Below the pieces are notes generated by a model. The model was not told the DNA's origin and did not search any database. It saw nothing but the letters and a program-made list of their open reading frames with translations. From an uncultured Marinifilum sp. (GTDB lineage: Bacteria > Bacteroidota > Bacteroidia > Bacteroidales > Marinifilaceae): a stretch of 64,000 bases of DNA. A program made the translations under genes and the position numbers. The stretch is from positions 856,923 through 920,922 of the forward strand of contig NZ_OY781918.1 in assembly GCF_963677195.1 (NCBI RefSeq), in the 5' to 3' direction. Below are positions 43,159 through 52,086 of this stretch, one piece after another (within the stretch, counting starts at the first letter, position 1; each line of letters begins with the position of its first letter).

Positions 43159-45366
43159 TTGAAGAAAAAGTTTCCACACTTTCGCCAGTTGGATGCCATG
43201 GATTGTGGCCCGACTTGTTTGCGCATGATTGCTAAACATTATGGCAAGAGTTTTAGCCTGCAAAATTTACGCGATAAATCGCATATTACCCGCGAGGGAG
43301 TTTCCATGTTGGGCATTGCCGATGCGGCCGAAAGTATTGGTTTAAAAACAATGGGTGTTCGCATTTCGTTTGAACAATTAGAAAAAGATGCACCATTGCC
43401 GGCCATTTGTCATTGGGGACAAAATCACTTTGTGGTGGTACACAAGGTGGAAACAAAACGTGGAAAAACAACGGTTCATGTTGCCGACCCAGGTTCTGGT
43501 TTATTAAAATTTACAAAAGAGGAATTTTGTAAGCAATGGGCAAGTACACAAAGTCAGGGCGAACTAAAAGGTTTGTGTTTGTTAATAGAGACCACACCCG
43601 ATTTTTTCAAGCAGAGCAACGAGGATGTTTCCAACAAAAAGAGCATTGGATTTCTCTTGCGTTACCTAAAACCATACCGCAAATTCATGATTCAGTTGGT
43701 GCTGGGCATGCTGTTTGGATCTTTGTTGCAACTTATTTTTCCGTTTCTAACTCAATCGGTTGTCGATGTTGGTATCAATACCCAAAATCTGAATTTTATT
43801 TATTTGGTATTGATTGCTCAGCTGGTCTTGTTTATTTCCCGAATGTCGGTGGAGTTTATTCGTTCCTGGATATTGCTGCATATTTCTACGCGCATTAATA
43901 TTTCTTTGATATCCGATTTCCTGATTAAGTTGATGAAACTCCCAATTGGTTATTTCGATATCAAAATGATTGGGGATTTGTTGCAGCGAATTCAGGATCA
44001 TACACGAATTGAGGATTTTCTTACTTCTTCAACCTTAAATGTACTGTTCTCGATGATTAATCTGGTGATTTTTGGTGTTGTTTTGGCAATATACGATTTG
44101 CAGATATTCCTGGTTTTTGTTTTAGGTTCAGCTTTATATATTATTTGGGTGAATCTGTTTTTACGAAAGCGAAGAGAGTTAGATGGAAAGCGATTTGCAC
44201 AACTATCGAACAATCAGAATACTTTGGTTCAGCTAATTACCGGAATGCAGGAAATTAAGCTTAACAATTGCGAAAAGCAGAAACGTTGGGAGTGGGAACA
44301 GATTCAGGCTGAACTGTTTCAGGTTCGTACCAAAGGTTTGGCGCTGAATCAGTATCAGGTTTCGGGCTCGGTATTTTTTAACGAAACCAAGAATATTATT
44401 ATCACATTTTTGGCAGCCAAATCCGTTTTAGATGGAGGAATGACATTGGGTATGATGCTGGCAGTTCAATATATTATTGGTCAGCTGAATTCTCCGCTCG
44501 ATAATTTGGTGCAGGTAATTCACTCCTGGCAGGATGCTAAAATCTCGCTGGAGCGATTGGGCGAAATTCATGAAATGAAGGAGGAGGAAGATCTCTCTGA
44601 TCAGAAGCTCACCGAAATACCTGAGGAAAAAAGCATAGATATTGAAAAAGTATGTTTCCAATACGAAGGTCCGCACTCCGAAATGGTTCTGAATGATGTC
44701 AATTTAAAAGTGGAAGAGGGGAAAACAACTGCAATTGTAGGAGCTTCGGGAAGTGGAAAAACTACCTTAATTAAGCTCATGTTAGGATTTTATCCAACAA
44801 CAAAAGGCAGAATATCGCTGGGAGGAACTACGTTGGAAAATTACAGTTCGGCTATGTGGCGACAAAACTGTGGGGTGGTAATGCAGGATGGTTTCATTTT
44901 TTCGGATACCATTGCCAAAAACATTGCGGTTGGAGTAGAGCATATCGATAAAAAAAGATTGCTGTATGCGGTTCAGGTTGCCTGTATTGCCGAGTTTATA
45001 GAAAATTTACCATTGCGATACAATACCAACATCGGAGCTAATGGTCACGGTTTAAGTCAGGGACAAAAGCAACGAATCCTGATTGCACGTGCTGTTTATA
45101 AAAATCCGGAGTTCCTGTTTTTCGATGAGGCTACCAATGCTCTGGATGCCAACAACGAAATGGCAATTATGAAAAAACTAGATGAGTTTAACAAAGGAAG
45201 AACGGTTGTGGTTGTGGCTCATCGCTTAAGTACAGTGCGCAATGCCGATAAAATTATAGTCCTTGAAAAAGGCGAAATTGTTGAGGAAGGAAATCATGAA
45301 GAGCTAACTAAACTGCAGGGAAAATACTATCAGCTGGTAAAGAATCAGCTGGAACTAGGGAACTAG
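43159..45366 (+). CDS. C39-peptidase-containing ABC transporter (GG-leader cleavage and export)
   Basis: 735 residues, three parts. C39 peptidase (1-140): catalytic Cys16 in MDCGPTCLRMIAKHYG, His in CHWGQNHFVVVHKV and Asp in HVADPGSG. Membrane domain (about 165-450). ATPase (500-735): Walker A GASGSGKTTLIK, signature LSQGQKQRILIARA, Walker B FLFFDEATNALD. It should cut the precursor after GG and export the core. Start is TTG 43159, the only start that keeps the conserved HFRQLDAMDCGPTC whole. Base composition is richer in G and C than the genes just upstream. It could also process the six GG micropeptides at 14 kb (inference). Confidence 0.93.
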   Translation: MKKKFPHFRQLDAMDCGPTCLRMIAKHYGKSFSLQNLRDKSHITREGVSMLGIADAAESIGLKTMGVRISFEQLEKDAPLPAICHWGQNHFVVVHKVETKRGKTTVHVADPGSGLLKFTKEEFCKQWASTQSQGELKGLCLLIETTPDFFKQSNEDVSNKKSIGFLLRYLKPYRKFMIQLVLGMLFGSLLQLIFPFLTQSVVDVGINTQNLNFIYLVLIAQLVLFISRMSVEFIRSWILLHISTRINISLISDFLIKLMKLPIGYFDIKMIGDLLQRIQDHTRIEDFLTSSTLNVLFSMINLVIFGVVLAIYDLQIFLVFVLGSALYIIWVNLFLRKRRELDGKRFAQLSNNQNTLVQLITGMQEIKLNNCEKQKRWEWEQIQAELFQVRTKGLALNQYQVSGSVFFNETKNIIITFLAAKSVLDGGMTLGMMLAVQYIIGQLNSPLDNLVQVIHSWQDAKISLERLGEIHEMKEEEDLSDQKLTEIPEEKSIDIEKVCFQYEGPHSEMVLNDVNLKVEEGKTTAIVGASGSGKTTLIKLMLGFYPTTKGRISLGGTTLENYSSAMWRQNCGVVMQDGFIFSDTIAKNIAVGVEHIDKKRLLYAVQVACIAEFIENLPLRYNTNIGANGHGLSQGQKQRILIARAVYKNPEFLFFDEATNALDANNEMAIMKKLDEFNKGRTVVVVAHRLSTVRNADKIIVLEKGEIVEEGNHEELTKLQGKYYQLVKNQLELGN

Positions 45367-45368
45367 CA

Positions 45369-45832
45369 AATAATTAAGAATTAATAATGAGTAATTAATA
45401 ATTTAAATTTCATGAAACAGAATATTGTTCAAGATAAATCTTATCAGTTTAGTATTCGAATTATTAATCTATATAAATTCTTAAGAAAGGATAAAAATGA
45501 ATATGTTTTATCCAAACAAATTTTAAGATGTGGTACTTCTATTGGAGCAAATATAGAAGAAGCAATTGGTGGCTTTTCGAAAAAGGATTTTATTGCTAAA
45601 ATGCAAATTTCCTATAAAGAAGCCAGAGAAACACATTATTGGTTGCGTTTATTAAACGATACCGAATTTATTGATGACAATATGTTTCAATCTTTGATTC
45701 AAGACTGTGAAGAAGTTTTAAAGCTTTTGTCTAAAATTTTAGAAACATCAAAAAATAATATGAGTAAGTAGCTTATTAGGTGGATAATAGTATTTTTTGT
45801 AATTATTAATTACTCATTCTTAATTATTAATT
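45369..45832. mobile_element. Inverted-repeat-flanked four-helix-bundle cassette
   Basis: The left repeat (45369-45404) contains AATAATTAAGAA, seven extra bases, then TGAGTAATTAATAATT. The right repeat (45801-45832) has the same two blocks inverted without the extra bases. Between them lies only the four-helix-bundle gene. The unit separates the exporter from its HlyD partner, normally adjacent genes, which suggests insertion. Similar genes occur in 23S rRNA intervening sequences with flanking inverted repeats. Confidence 0.6.
45412..45771 (+). CDS. Four-helix-bundle protein (S23/IVS type)
   Basis: 119 residues, mostly helical, fitting the four-helix-bundle family first found as the ORF in 23S rRNA intervening sequences. 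Family landmarks are SYQFSIRIINLYKFLR, LSKQILRCGTSIGANIEEAI, KKDFIAKMQISYKEARETHYW and LIQDCEEVLKLLSKIL. The biochemical role is unknown. It is unlikely to belong to peptide export, since the flanking inverted repeats mark it as a passenger. Confidence 0.85.
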   Translation: MKQNIVQDKSYQFSIRIINLYKFLRKDKNEYVLSKQILRCGTSIGANIEEAIGGFSKKDFIAKMQISYKEARETHYWLRLLNDTEFIDDNMFQSLIQDCEEVLKLLSKILETSKNNMSK

Positions 45833-45835
45833 GAA

Positions 45836-47125
45836 ATGGATAATATTGAACTTCGGTCGGATGAAGTAAAAGAGATACTCGGAAGAGTACCTAACTGGAT
45901 TATTCGTAGCGGAACAAGCCTGTTTTTTGTTGTGATATTTGTTGTGCTGGTGGGGAGTTGGTTTTTCCGTTATCCGGATATTATTAATTCACGATTGGTT
46001 TTAACAACATTAAATCCACCAGCCGAGCTAATTGCACGTACTTCTGGTAAAATACAAAATTTGTATGTTAGCGATAATGCTGATGTAAAAGAAGGAAGCT
46101 TGCTGGCGATTATCGAAAATCCGGCAGTAAACGAAGATGTATTTCTCCTAAAAAAACGACTTGAATTTTTTCAAGCTCATTTAAGTGTACAAGAAAGTTT
46201 AGATTCTAATTTTTTAGATACTAACTTTCGACTTGGTGAAATACAATCTTATTACAACTCATTTTTAAAATCTTATGTCGATTATATTCGTTTTATTGAG
46301 CTAGGATATTACGATAGAAAAATTGAATCTTATAAAGATCAAATTCGCAAATACAATATGTATTACGAGCGACAATATCAACAAAAAATGATTTTGGAAA
46401 GCGAGTTGACTATCATTGAAAAACAATACCTGCGCGATTCTTCTTTGTTTAAGAAAGAAGTAATCTCCTTGTCTGATTTTCAGGATGCCAAAAAGAAATT
46501 TCTTCAGCAATCCTATTCGTTTCATGGAGCCCGATCGGCATTGGCAGCTACAAAAATAGATATTGCTCAAGTTAATCAGCAAATTATCGATTTAGAGCTT
46601 ACTAAAGAAAATGAACGAAAGGAACTACAAAATTTGCTCATTCAATCTTTCGATAATTTAAAGGCACAAATAGATATTTGGGAGCAACAATACCTTATTA
46701 AAACTCCGATTAATGGAAGAGTGAGTTTCAATAAATATTACAGTTTAAATCAGAACGTAGAGCAGGGAAAACGCGTGTTTACGGTTCTGCCAAACGACTC
46801 AACCAAAATTGTTGCCCGACTCGAATTGGGAATTCTGGGTGCCGGAAAAGTAAAAGTGGGTCAGCGGGTAAATATTAAACTCGATAATTATCCTTATCTC
46901 GAATATGGTATGTTGGAAGGTAGGATACAATCCATATCTAAAATTCCCGAAGATCAGAAATATACTTTAGATGTTGATTTTCCCAATGGATTAATTACAA
47001 ATTATGGTCTTGAGCTCGATTTTTCACAAAAAATTGAAGGCGACGCAGAGATCATAACTGAAGATCTTCGACTACTGCAAAGAATTTTTAACCCAATAAG
47101 ATCCCTTATAAAAGAAAGATTGTAG
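45836..47125 (+). CDS. HlyD-family adaptor of the peptide exporter
   Basis: 429 residues: a short cytoplasmic start, one membrane helix (SGTSLFFVVIFVVLVGSWFF), a biotinyl-lipoyl-like half motif (RTSGKIQNLYVSDNADVKEG), long periplasmic coiled coils (120-290) and a second half (IKTPINGRVSFNKYYSLNQN) with a beta-barrel domain (KVKVGQRVNIKLDNYPY). It bridges the inner membrane ABC transporter to an outer-membrane channel. No TolC-like gene is nearby. Last gene of the export unit. Confidence 0.9.
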   Translation: MDNIELRSDEVKEILGRVPNWIIRSGTSLFFVVIFVVLVGSWFFRYPDIINSRLVLTTLNPPAELIARTSGKIQNLYVSDNADVKEGSLLAIIENPAVNEDVFLLKKRLEFFQAHLSVQESLDSNFLDTNFRLGEIQSYYNSFLKSYVDYIRFIELGYYDRKIESYKDQIRKYNMYYERQYQQKMILESELTIIEKQYLRDSSLFKKEVISLSDFQDAKKKFLQQSYSFHGARSALAATKIDIAQVNQQIIDLELTKENERKELQNLLIQSFDNLKAQIDIWEQQYLIKTPINGRVSFNKYYSLNQNVEQGKRVFTVLPNDSTKIVARLELGILGAGKVKVGQRVNIKLDNYPYLEYGMLEGRIQSISKIPEDQKYTLDVDFPNGLITNYGLELDFSQKIEGDAEIITEDLRLLQRIFNPIRSLIKERL

Positions 47126-47158
47126 GGTATTTTCACAATTTTATATTAAATTGTAGGT

Positions 47159-48115
47159 ATGAAGAAACTTGCAGTTGGTATCGATATTGGTGGAACACAT
47201 ACCGTTTTTGGTCTGGTTGATAAGAGTGGAAACAATCTTGCTCAGGATTCTATTTTTACAAAGAAATTTATATTGTTCGACGATTTTGTTCAGGAAATAA
47301 TACGTCGCATTAAAAAGCTAATACCTAAGGGCAAACAAGAATTTGAAATTGTAGGAGTTGGAGTGGGAGCTCCTAATGCAAATTTTAACGATGGTTGCAT
47401 ACAAGAGGCTTCTAACTTGCCTTGGACTGGTAAATTGCCTTTAGGACAAAAATTGCGCGAGGCTTTTTCTCTTCCTGTTTACGTAACCAACGATGCCAAT
47501 GCATCTGCACTTGCCGAAATGCTTTATGGTGGTGCTGTGGGAATGAAAAATTTTATGGTCTTAACGCTTGGTACAGGTCTTGGAAGTGGTATTGTAGTTA
47601 ATGAGGAATTGGTTTACGGACATAGCGGCCTGGCAGGCGAAATGGGACATATAATAGTGCGACCAGATGGCCGACAATGTGGCTGCGGACGAAATGGATG
47701 TCTGGAAACCTACGTTTCTGCTACGGGCATTAAAAGAACTGTTAGCAAGCTTTTGGCAAAGTATTCCTACAAAAGCGATTTAAGAAGCATTCCATTTAAT
47801 AAAATGAGCGCAAAAAGATTGGCTCATGCTGCTTATGCTGGCGATATTATTGCCATTGAAGCCTTCGAATTTACGGGTAAAATATTAGGAATCGCACTCG
47901 CAAATGCTGTGGCATTAAATAATCCGCAAGCTATTTTTTTAGCTGGTGGACTTTCAAAAGCTGGCAATTTACTCCTTAAGCCAACCCAATACCACATGGA
48001 GGAAAATATGCTTTCGGTGTTTAAAGGAAAAACCATACTTAAAATTACTTCAGTGCCAGGAAATTCTGGTATTTTGGGTTCTGCTGCTATGGTTTGGAAA
48101 TTAATTGAGGGATAA
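47159..48115 (+). CDS. ROK-family sugar kinase (glucokinase-like)
   Basis: 318 residues. Phosphate-binding GIDIGGTHTVFGLVDKSG, NDANASALAEMLYG, LGTGLGSGIVV, and the ROK zinc motif GHIIVRPDGRQCGCGRNGCL followed by ETYVS are all present. It has no DNA-binding domain, so it is a kinase and not a NagC-type repressor. Glucose is the probable substrate, but N-acetyl sugars are possible. It follows the exporter genes by 33 bp but is functionally unrelated. Confidence 0.9.
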   Translation: MKKLAVGIDIGGTHTVFGLVDKSGNNLAQDSIFTKKFILFDDFVQEIIRRIKKLIPKGKQEFEIVGVGVGAPNANFNDGCIQEASNLPWTGKLPLGQKLREAFSLPVYVTNDANASALAEMLYGGAVGMKNFMVLTLGTGLGSGIVVNEELVYGHSGLAGEMGHIIVRPDGRQCGCGRNGCLETYVSATGIKRTVSKLLAKYSYKSDLRSIPFNKMSAKRLAHAAYAGDIIAIEAFEFTGKILGIALANAVALNNPQAIFLAGGLSKAGNLLLKPTQYHMEENMLSVFKGKTILKITSVPGNSGILGSAAMVWKLIEG

Positions 48116-48217
48116 GTTTTATTGCACGTGTTTTGAGCTTATTACAGACCTTTATTTGTAATGCCTGTTATAATTAGTAGATTTGATTCTATTTTACCTT
48201 AAAACCGGCATTTATCC

Positions 48218-49207
48218 ATGAAATTCGTCTTTAGTTTGTGTGTTGTTCTTTTGATCAGTGTAAATATTTCTCTGGCTCAGAAATTAGTGGAACCTTTCCC
48301 TACACACAATCAGAGTCCTTTGATACATTTTTTTGGATTACAGGTAAATAGTGGGGGTGTGCTTCTTCACAAAAACGAGTTTATTTTTAGCAATTATCTT
48401 AATATTGCTAATAATGCCACCATCTCGCAATTCACCGATGAACTGGTGTATTTTGATGGAGAAATGTATCGCAACGATATTAGACTTAGATATGGGCTTT
48501 CAGATAGATTTGAATTATCGATATGTTTACCATTGGTGCGACATTCTGGTGGAGTTATGGATTCTTTTATTAGTGGTTGGCATGAGGCATTTGGTTTACC
48601 CGGGAAAGCTCGCGAAACGATGCAAAATTATAATCTTACTTATTTGTATCAGGAAAACGATCAAACTATTGTTTCCATGAAAGATGGAAAGCTAAAGATT
48701 GGCGATATTTCCCTTCTTATGGGTACTTCATTATTAAAAACTAAAAATCATTTTATGGCTTTGCGTGGATTCGTAAAACTACCTACTGGAGCGAAACAAG
48801 ATTTGGTTGGCAGTGGTACCTGCGATTTTGGGGCTCAAATAAGTGCTACAATTTACCCCAATAAAAGATTAAATAAATTTACTTGGTTTTATTCACTCGC
48901 ATATTTACGAATTGGTTCAGGTGCACTTTTAGAAGATAAAGTTACCCGAAATATAGCATTTGGAAATTGCGGATTTGCATGGTATTTAGGAAAACGATTT
49001 GTACCAAAGTTACAATTCGATTATCATTCAGCCTTATATAAACAGTCTATTACTAAACAATTGGGTAATAGCTCGGTTCAGTTGGTGCTGGGAAGCGATT
49101 ATTTTGTTTCTAAAAAACTAATTTTATCGGCATCATTTACCGAAGATTTAATTGTAAATACTTCGCCTGATTTTGTATTGCAATTTGGACTTTCATATCA
49201 ATTATAA
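48218..49207 (+). CDS. DUF3187-family outer-membrane protein
   Basis: 329 residues with a signal peptide (VVLLISVNISLAQ). Beta-rich sequence with alternating hydrophobic residues, DIRLRYGLSDRFELSICLPL, an HSGGVMDSFISGWHEAFGLP motif, and an aromatic C-terminus ending FGLSYQL, as in outer-membrane beta-barrels. Fits DUF3187, of unknown function. A YccF gene follows 10 bp later and is probably co-transcribed. Confidence 0.75.
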   Translation: MKFVFSLCVVLLISVNISLAQKLVEPFPTHNQSPLIHFFGLQVNSGGVLLHKNEFIFSNYLNIANNATISQFTDELVYFDGEMYRNDIRLRYGLSDRFELSICLPLVRHSGGVMDSFISGWHEAFGLPGKARETMQNYNLTYLYQENDQTIVSMKDGKLKIGDISLLMGTSLLKTKNHFMALRGFVKLPTGAKQDLVGSGTCDFGAQISATIYPNKRLNKFTWFYSLAYLRIGSGALLEDKVTRNIAFGNCGFAWYLGKRFVPKLQFDYHSALYKQSITKQLGNSSVQLVLGSDYFVSKKLILSASFTEDLIVNTSPDFVLQFGLSYQL

Positions 49208-49217
49208 AAAGTAAAAT

Positions 49218-49586
49218 ATGAGTATTATTGGAAATTTAATTTGGATTGTTTTTGGAGGATTATTTATTTTTCTGGAATATCTAATTGCCGGATTATTAAT
49301 GTGCTTTACAATTGTGGGTATTCCTTTCGGGATAAAAATTATTCAGTTGTCGGTACTGGCTTTGTTTCCATTTGGTCAAAAAGTGGAACACAACGAGCAC
49401 GCAGGCGGATGTCTTAGTATTATCTTAAATATTATTTGGATATTTATTGGAGGAATTTGGATTGCCTTAACTCATGTGTTATTTGCCTTACTTTTTGCCA
49501 TTACAATTATTGGAATTCCCTTTGCAGCACAACACATAAAATTGGCAGGATTTGCTTTAACACCCTTTGGTAAAAGTATTCGCTAG
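49218..49586 (+). CDS. YccF-domain inner membrane protein
   Basis: 122 residues made of two tandem YccF repeats, each with a helix and the motif TIVGIPFGIKIIQLS or TIIGIPFAAQHIKLA, separated by LALFPFGQKV and ending TPFGKSI. Hydrophobic throughout, so inner membrane. Function unknown. Confidence 0.85.
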   Translation: MSIIGNLIWIVFGGLFIFLEYLIAGLLMCFTIVGIPFGIKIIQLSVLALFPFGQKVEHNEHAGGCLSIILNIIWIFIGGIWIALTHVLFALLFAITIIGIPFAAQHIKLAGFALTPFGKSIR

Positions 49587-49970
49587 ATTTAAGACACAAA
49601 TGTCTATAAAAAGAAATATCCCGGCCGGAGAGGCACGGGATTTTCACAAAATACTTAAACAACAAACACTAACATAAACGTTCCTTAACGCGTATGGTTA
49701 GCAAAAGTGAGAAAAATAAACGGGATATAAAAGTGTTTCAGGCAGATATAATCTCTGAATTATCAAATACATGCGTCGAAAACGTTTGTGTAAGGCTTAT
49801 TTATTTTCGATATAAATACTGAAAGTTCTTTTTTATAGATATATTATCAATATTGCTTCACGTGGAACATCAAAAAAAATGTTCATATTTCATTTTCAGA
49901 TACTTTCTGAAACGAACGAACCATAAAAATCTCATATCTTTGCAGATCTTAACTTAAAATTTCATAAAAA
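49587..49970. other. Intergenic region upstream of the flippase operon
   Basis: No gene is seen. It contains a weak ATCCCG / CGGGAT hairpin at 49618-49641, a parS-like site at 49854-49869 and a TATCTTTG -7-like element at 49935-49942, 29 bp before the flippase start. Confidence 0.5.
49854..49869. promoter_or_regulatory. parS-like ParB binding site
   Basis: TGCTTCACGTGGAACA matches the bacterial parS consensus TGTTNCACGTGNAACA at all but one defined position. It is non-coding and lies 13.3 kb from a second such site. Confidence 0.7.
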
Positions 49971-51455
49971 TTGAATCCATTAAAAAAATTAGCAGGTGAA
50001 ACTGCAATTTACGGTTTAAGCTCTATTTTGGGCCGTTTTTTAAATTGGTTGCTGGTACCCTTGTATACTTATGTTTTTGTTCCCGAACAATATGGTGTAG
50101 TAACTAACCTTATGTCTTATGTTGCTATTTTATTGGTTTTACTTACCTATGGAATGGAAACCGGTTTTTTTAGGTTTTCGAGCCAAAAAGATAAGGCCGA
50201 TATAAGCTTTTCAACAGGTTTTATTAGTCTTATATCTACCTCTATATGTTTTTGGATATTGGTTCTTGTTTTTTTAAATTCTTTATCGAATTTTTTAGGT
50301 GTTGCTCAAAATAAGGAATATATTATTTTATTGGCCTTAACATTGGGATTCGATGCCATTACAGCTTTGCCTTTTGCTCGTTTGCGAATGCAAAATAAAG
50401 CTTTTCGTTACGCAGGCTTAAAACTCATAAATATTTTTTCAAATTTGGGTATCAACCTGTTTTTTCTGATTTTATGTCCTTGGATAAATACACATTACCC
50501 TAATTTTCCGATTCATACAATATGGAAGCCCGAAATAGGTATTGGCTATATTTTTATTGCGTTTGCTGTATCGTCAGTAATAAATTTTCTATTACTGATT
50601 CCCGATTTTTATCGCATAAAATTTAAGCTCGACTGGACTCTTTTAAAGGAAATACTCGCTTATACCTGGCCAATTTTAATTGTTAGCATTTGCGGTATGA
50701 TAAATATTAACATGGATAAAATGTTAATGCCGTATTTAATTCCCGAAGAAATGGACCCTTTTTATCAAACAGGAATTTATGGTGCAAATTATAAACTTGC
50801 TGTTGTTATGACTCTTTTTATTCAGGCCTTTAGATATGCTTTCGAACCATTTTTCTTTAATCAGGCAAAGCAAAAAAACTCCAAACAAACCTATGCCGAT
50901 GTGCTCAAGTATTTTGTTGTATTTGGCTTGTTTATATTCTTGGGGGTTATGTTTTATATTGATATTGTAAAACTGCTAATTAAATCGAGTTATCACGAGG
51001 GAATTGGAATCGTTCCTTATGTGCTTTTAGGGAATTTATTTTTTGGTGTATTCTTTTCTCTTTCTCTGTGGTACAAGTTGGCTGATAAAACTCGAATGGG
51101 AGCAAAAATTGCCTTTTTAGGTTCACTCATTACAGTTGTTTTAAATGTAATACTGGTTCCGCGCCTGGGCTATTATGGCGCGGCTGTAGCCGTTTTAATT
51201 TGTTTTACCGTAATGATGATTGTCTCCTATATTCTTGGACAAAAGTATTACCCTGTACCTTACAATTTAAAACGTATATTTCTATATTTTGGTTTTGCTA
51301 TGTTGCTCTATGCAATAAGCATATATATTCAGTTCGATAACCAATGGATTAAGATGGCAGCAAAAACCCCTTTATTAATTGCCTTTCTTCTTCTGGTAAT
51401 TCAGAAAGAGCAATTATGGAACCCACTTTTTAAATTGTTGCGTTTGCGTAAATAG
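49971..51455 (+). CDS. Polysaccharide/oligosaccharide flippase (Wzx-like, MOP superfamily)
   Basis: 494 residues with 12-14 membrane helices. The N-terminal LAGETAIYGLSSILGRFLNW, then LVPLYTYVFVPEQYGVV, and NINMDKMLMPYL are typical of polysaccharide biosynthesis flippases that move lipid-linked sugars across the inner membrane. The start is TTG 49971; no ATG fits the conserved N-terminus. It heads a row of same-strand genes (dut, nucleotidyltransferase, TPR, DUF4292, EnvC-like) found together in many Bacteroidota. Confidence 0.9.
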   Translation: MNPLKKLAGETAIYGLSSILGRFLNWLLVPLYTYVFVPEQYGVVTNLMSYVAILLVLLTYGMETGFFRFSSQKDKADISFSTGFISLISTSICFWILVLVFLNSLSNFLGVAQNKEYIILLALTLGFDAITALPFARLRMQNKAFRYAGLKLINIFSNLGINLFFLILCPWINTHYPNFPIHTIWKPEIGIGYIFIAFAVSSVINFLLLIPDFYRIKFKLDWTLLKEILAYTWPILIVSICGMININMDKMLMPYLIPEEMDPFYQTGIYGANYKLAVVMTLFIQAFRYAFEPFFFNQAKQKNSKQTYADVLKYFVVFGLFIFLGVMFYIDIVKLLIKSSYHEGIGIVPYVLLGNLFFGVFFSLSLWYKLADKTRMGAKIAFLGSLITVVLNVILVPRLGYYGAAVAVLICFTVMMIVSYILGQKYYPVPYNLKRIFLYFGFAMLLYAISIYIQFDNQWIKMAAKTPLLIAFLLLVIQKEQLWNPLFKLLRLRK

Positions 51456-51548
51456 TTTGAAACTTCATTCCTAATTTTATCTTTCATAACAGGAATGAAA
51501 AATGTACCTTAGCAAATTGTTAAAAATAATAATAGAAAATTAATACTC

Positions 51549-51980
51549 ATGAAGGTTAAAATTGTAAATAAATCGAAACACGATTTACCAAAATACAGTA
51601 CCGAATTATCGGCCGGCATGGACTTAAGAGCTAATCTTTCAGAGCCCATTTTTCTCCAATCGCTCGAACGAAGATTAATAAAAACAGGTTTGTTTATTGA
51701 GCTGCCTGCAGGCTATGAAGCACAAATAAGACCCAGAAGTGGCATGGCTCTAAAAGAGGGAATTACTGTACTAAATTCACCAGGTACTATTGATGCCGAT
51801 TATCGTGGAGAAATAGGGGTAATACTTGCTAATTTATCGAATCAGGTTGTTGAGATAAAAGACGGAGAAAGAATTTGCCAAATGGTAATTGCAGCTCACG
51901 AAACAGTAAGTTGGGAGGCAGTAGAAGAGCTTGAGAATTCGGAGCGTGGCGCTGGAGGATTTGGTCATACAGGAAAATGA
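51549..51980 (+). CDS. dut: dUTP diphosphatase
   Basis: Hydrolyses dUTP to dUMP and pyrophosphate, preventing uracil in DNA. 143 residues with the five trimeric dUTPase motifs: [45 protein letters not shown] and the P-loop-like [10 protein letters not shown] at the end. Full length. Separate from the flippase by about 90 bp. Confidence 0.97.
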   Translation: MKVKIVNKSKHDLPKYSTELSAGMDLRANLSEPIFLQSLERRLIKTGLFIELPAGYEAQIRPRSGMALKEGITVLNSPGTIDADYRGEIGVILANLSNQVVEIKDGERICQMVIAAHETVSWEAVEELENSERGAGGFGHTGK

Positions 51981-52086
51981 TAAAGCGTTAAAAATTATTA
52001 ATTTGGATTAAAATAATTTTGTAAAGCTTACATTTGAGCCTTATTACAGTTATCATTATACATTACTACTACAAAATAAATTATAA

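Noticed and set aside
23257..48130. CACGTG cores at 23257 and 48125 as further parS sites
   Set aside because: Flanking bases do not match the TGTTN/NAACA arms; one is inside the OsmC gene.
49618..49641. ATCCCG/CGGGAT hairpin as a terminator of the yccF gene
   Set aside because: Only a 6-bp stem and a weak T-run; left as an intergenic note.
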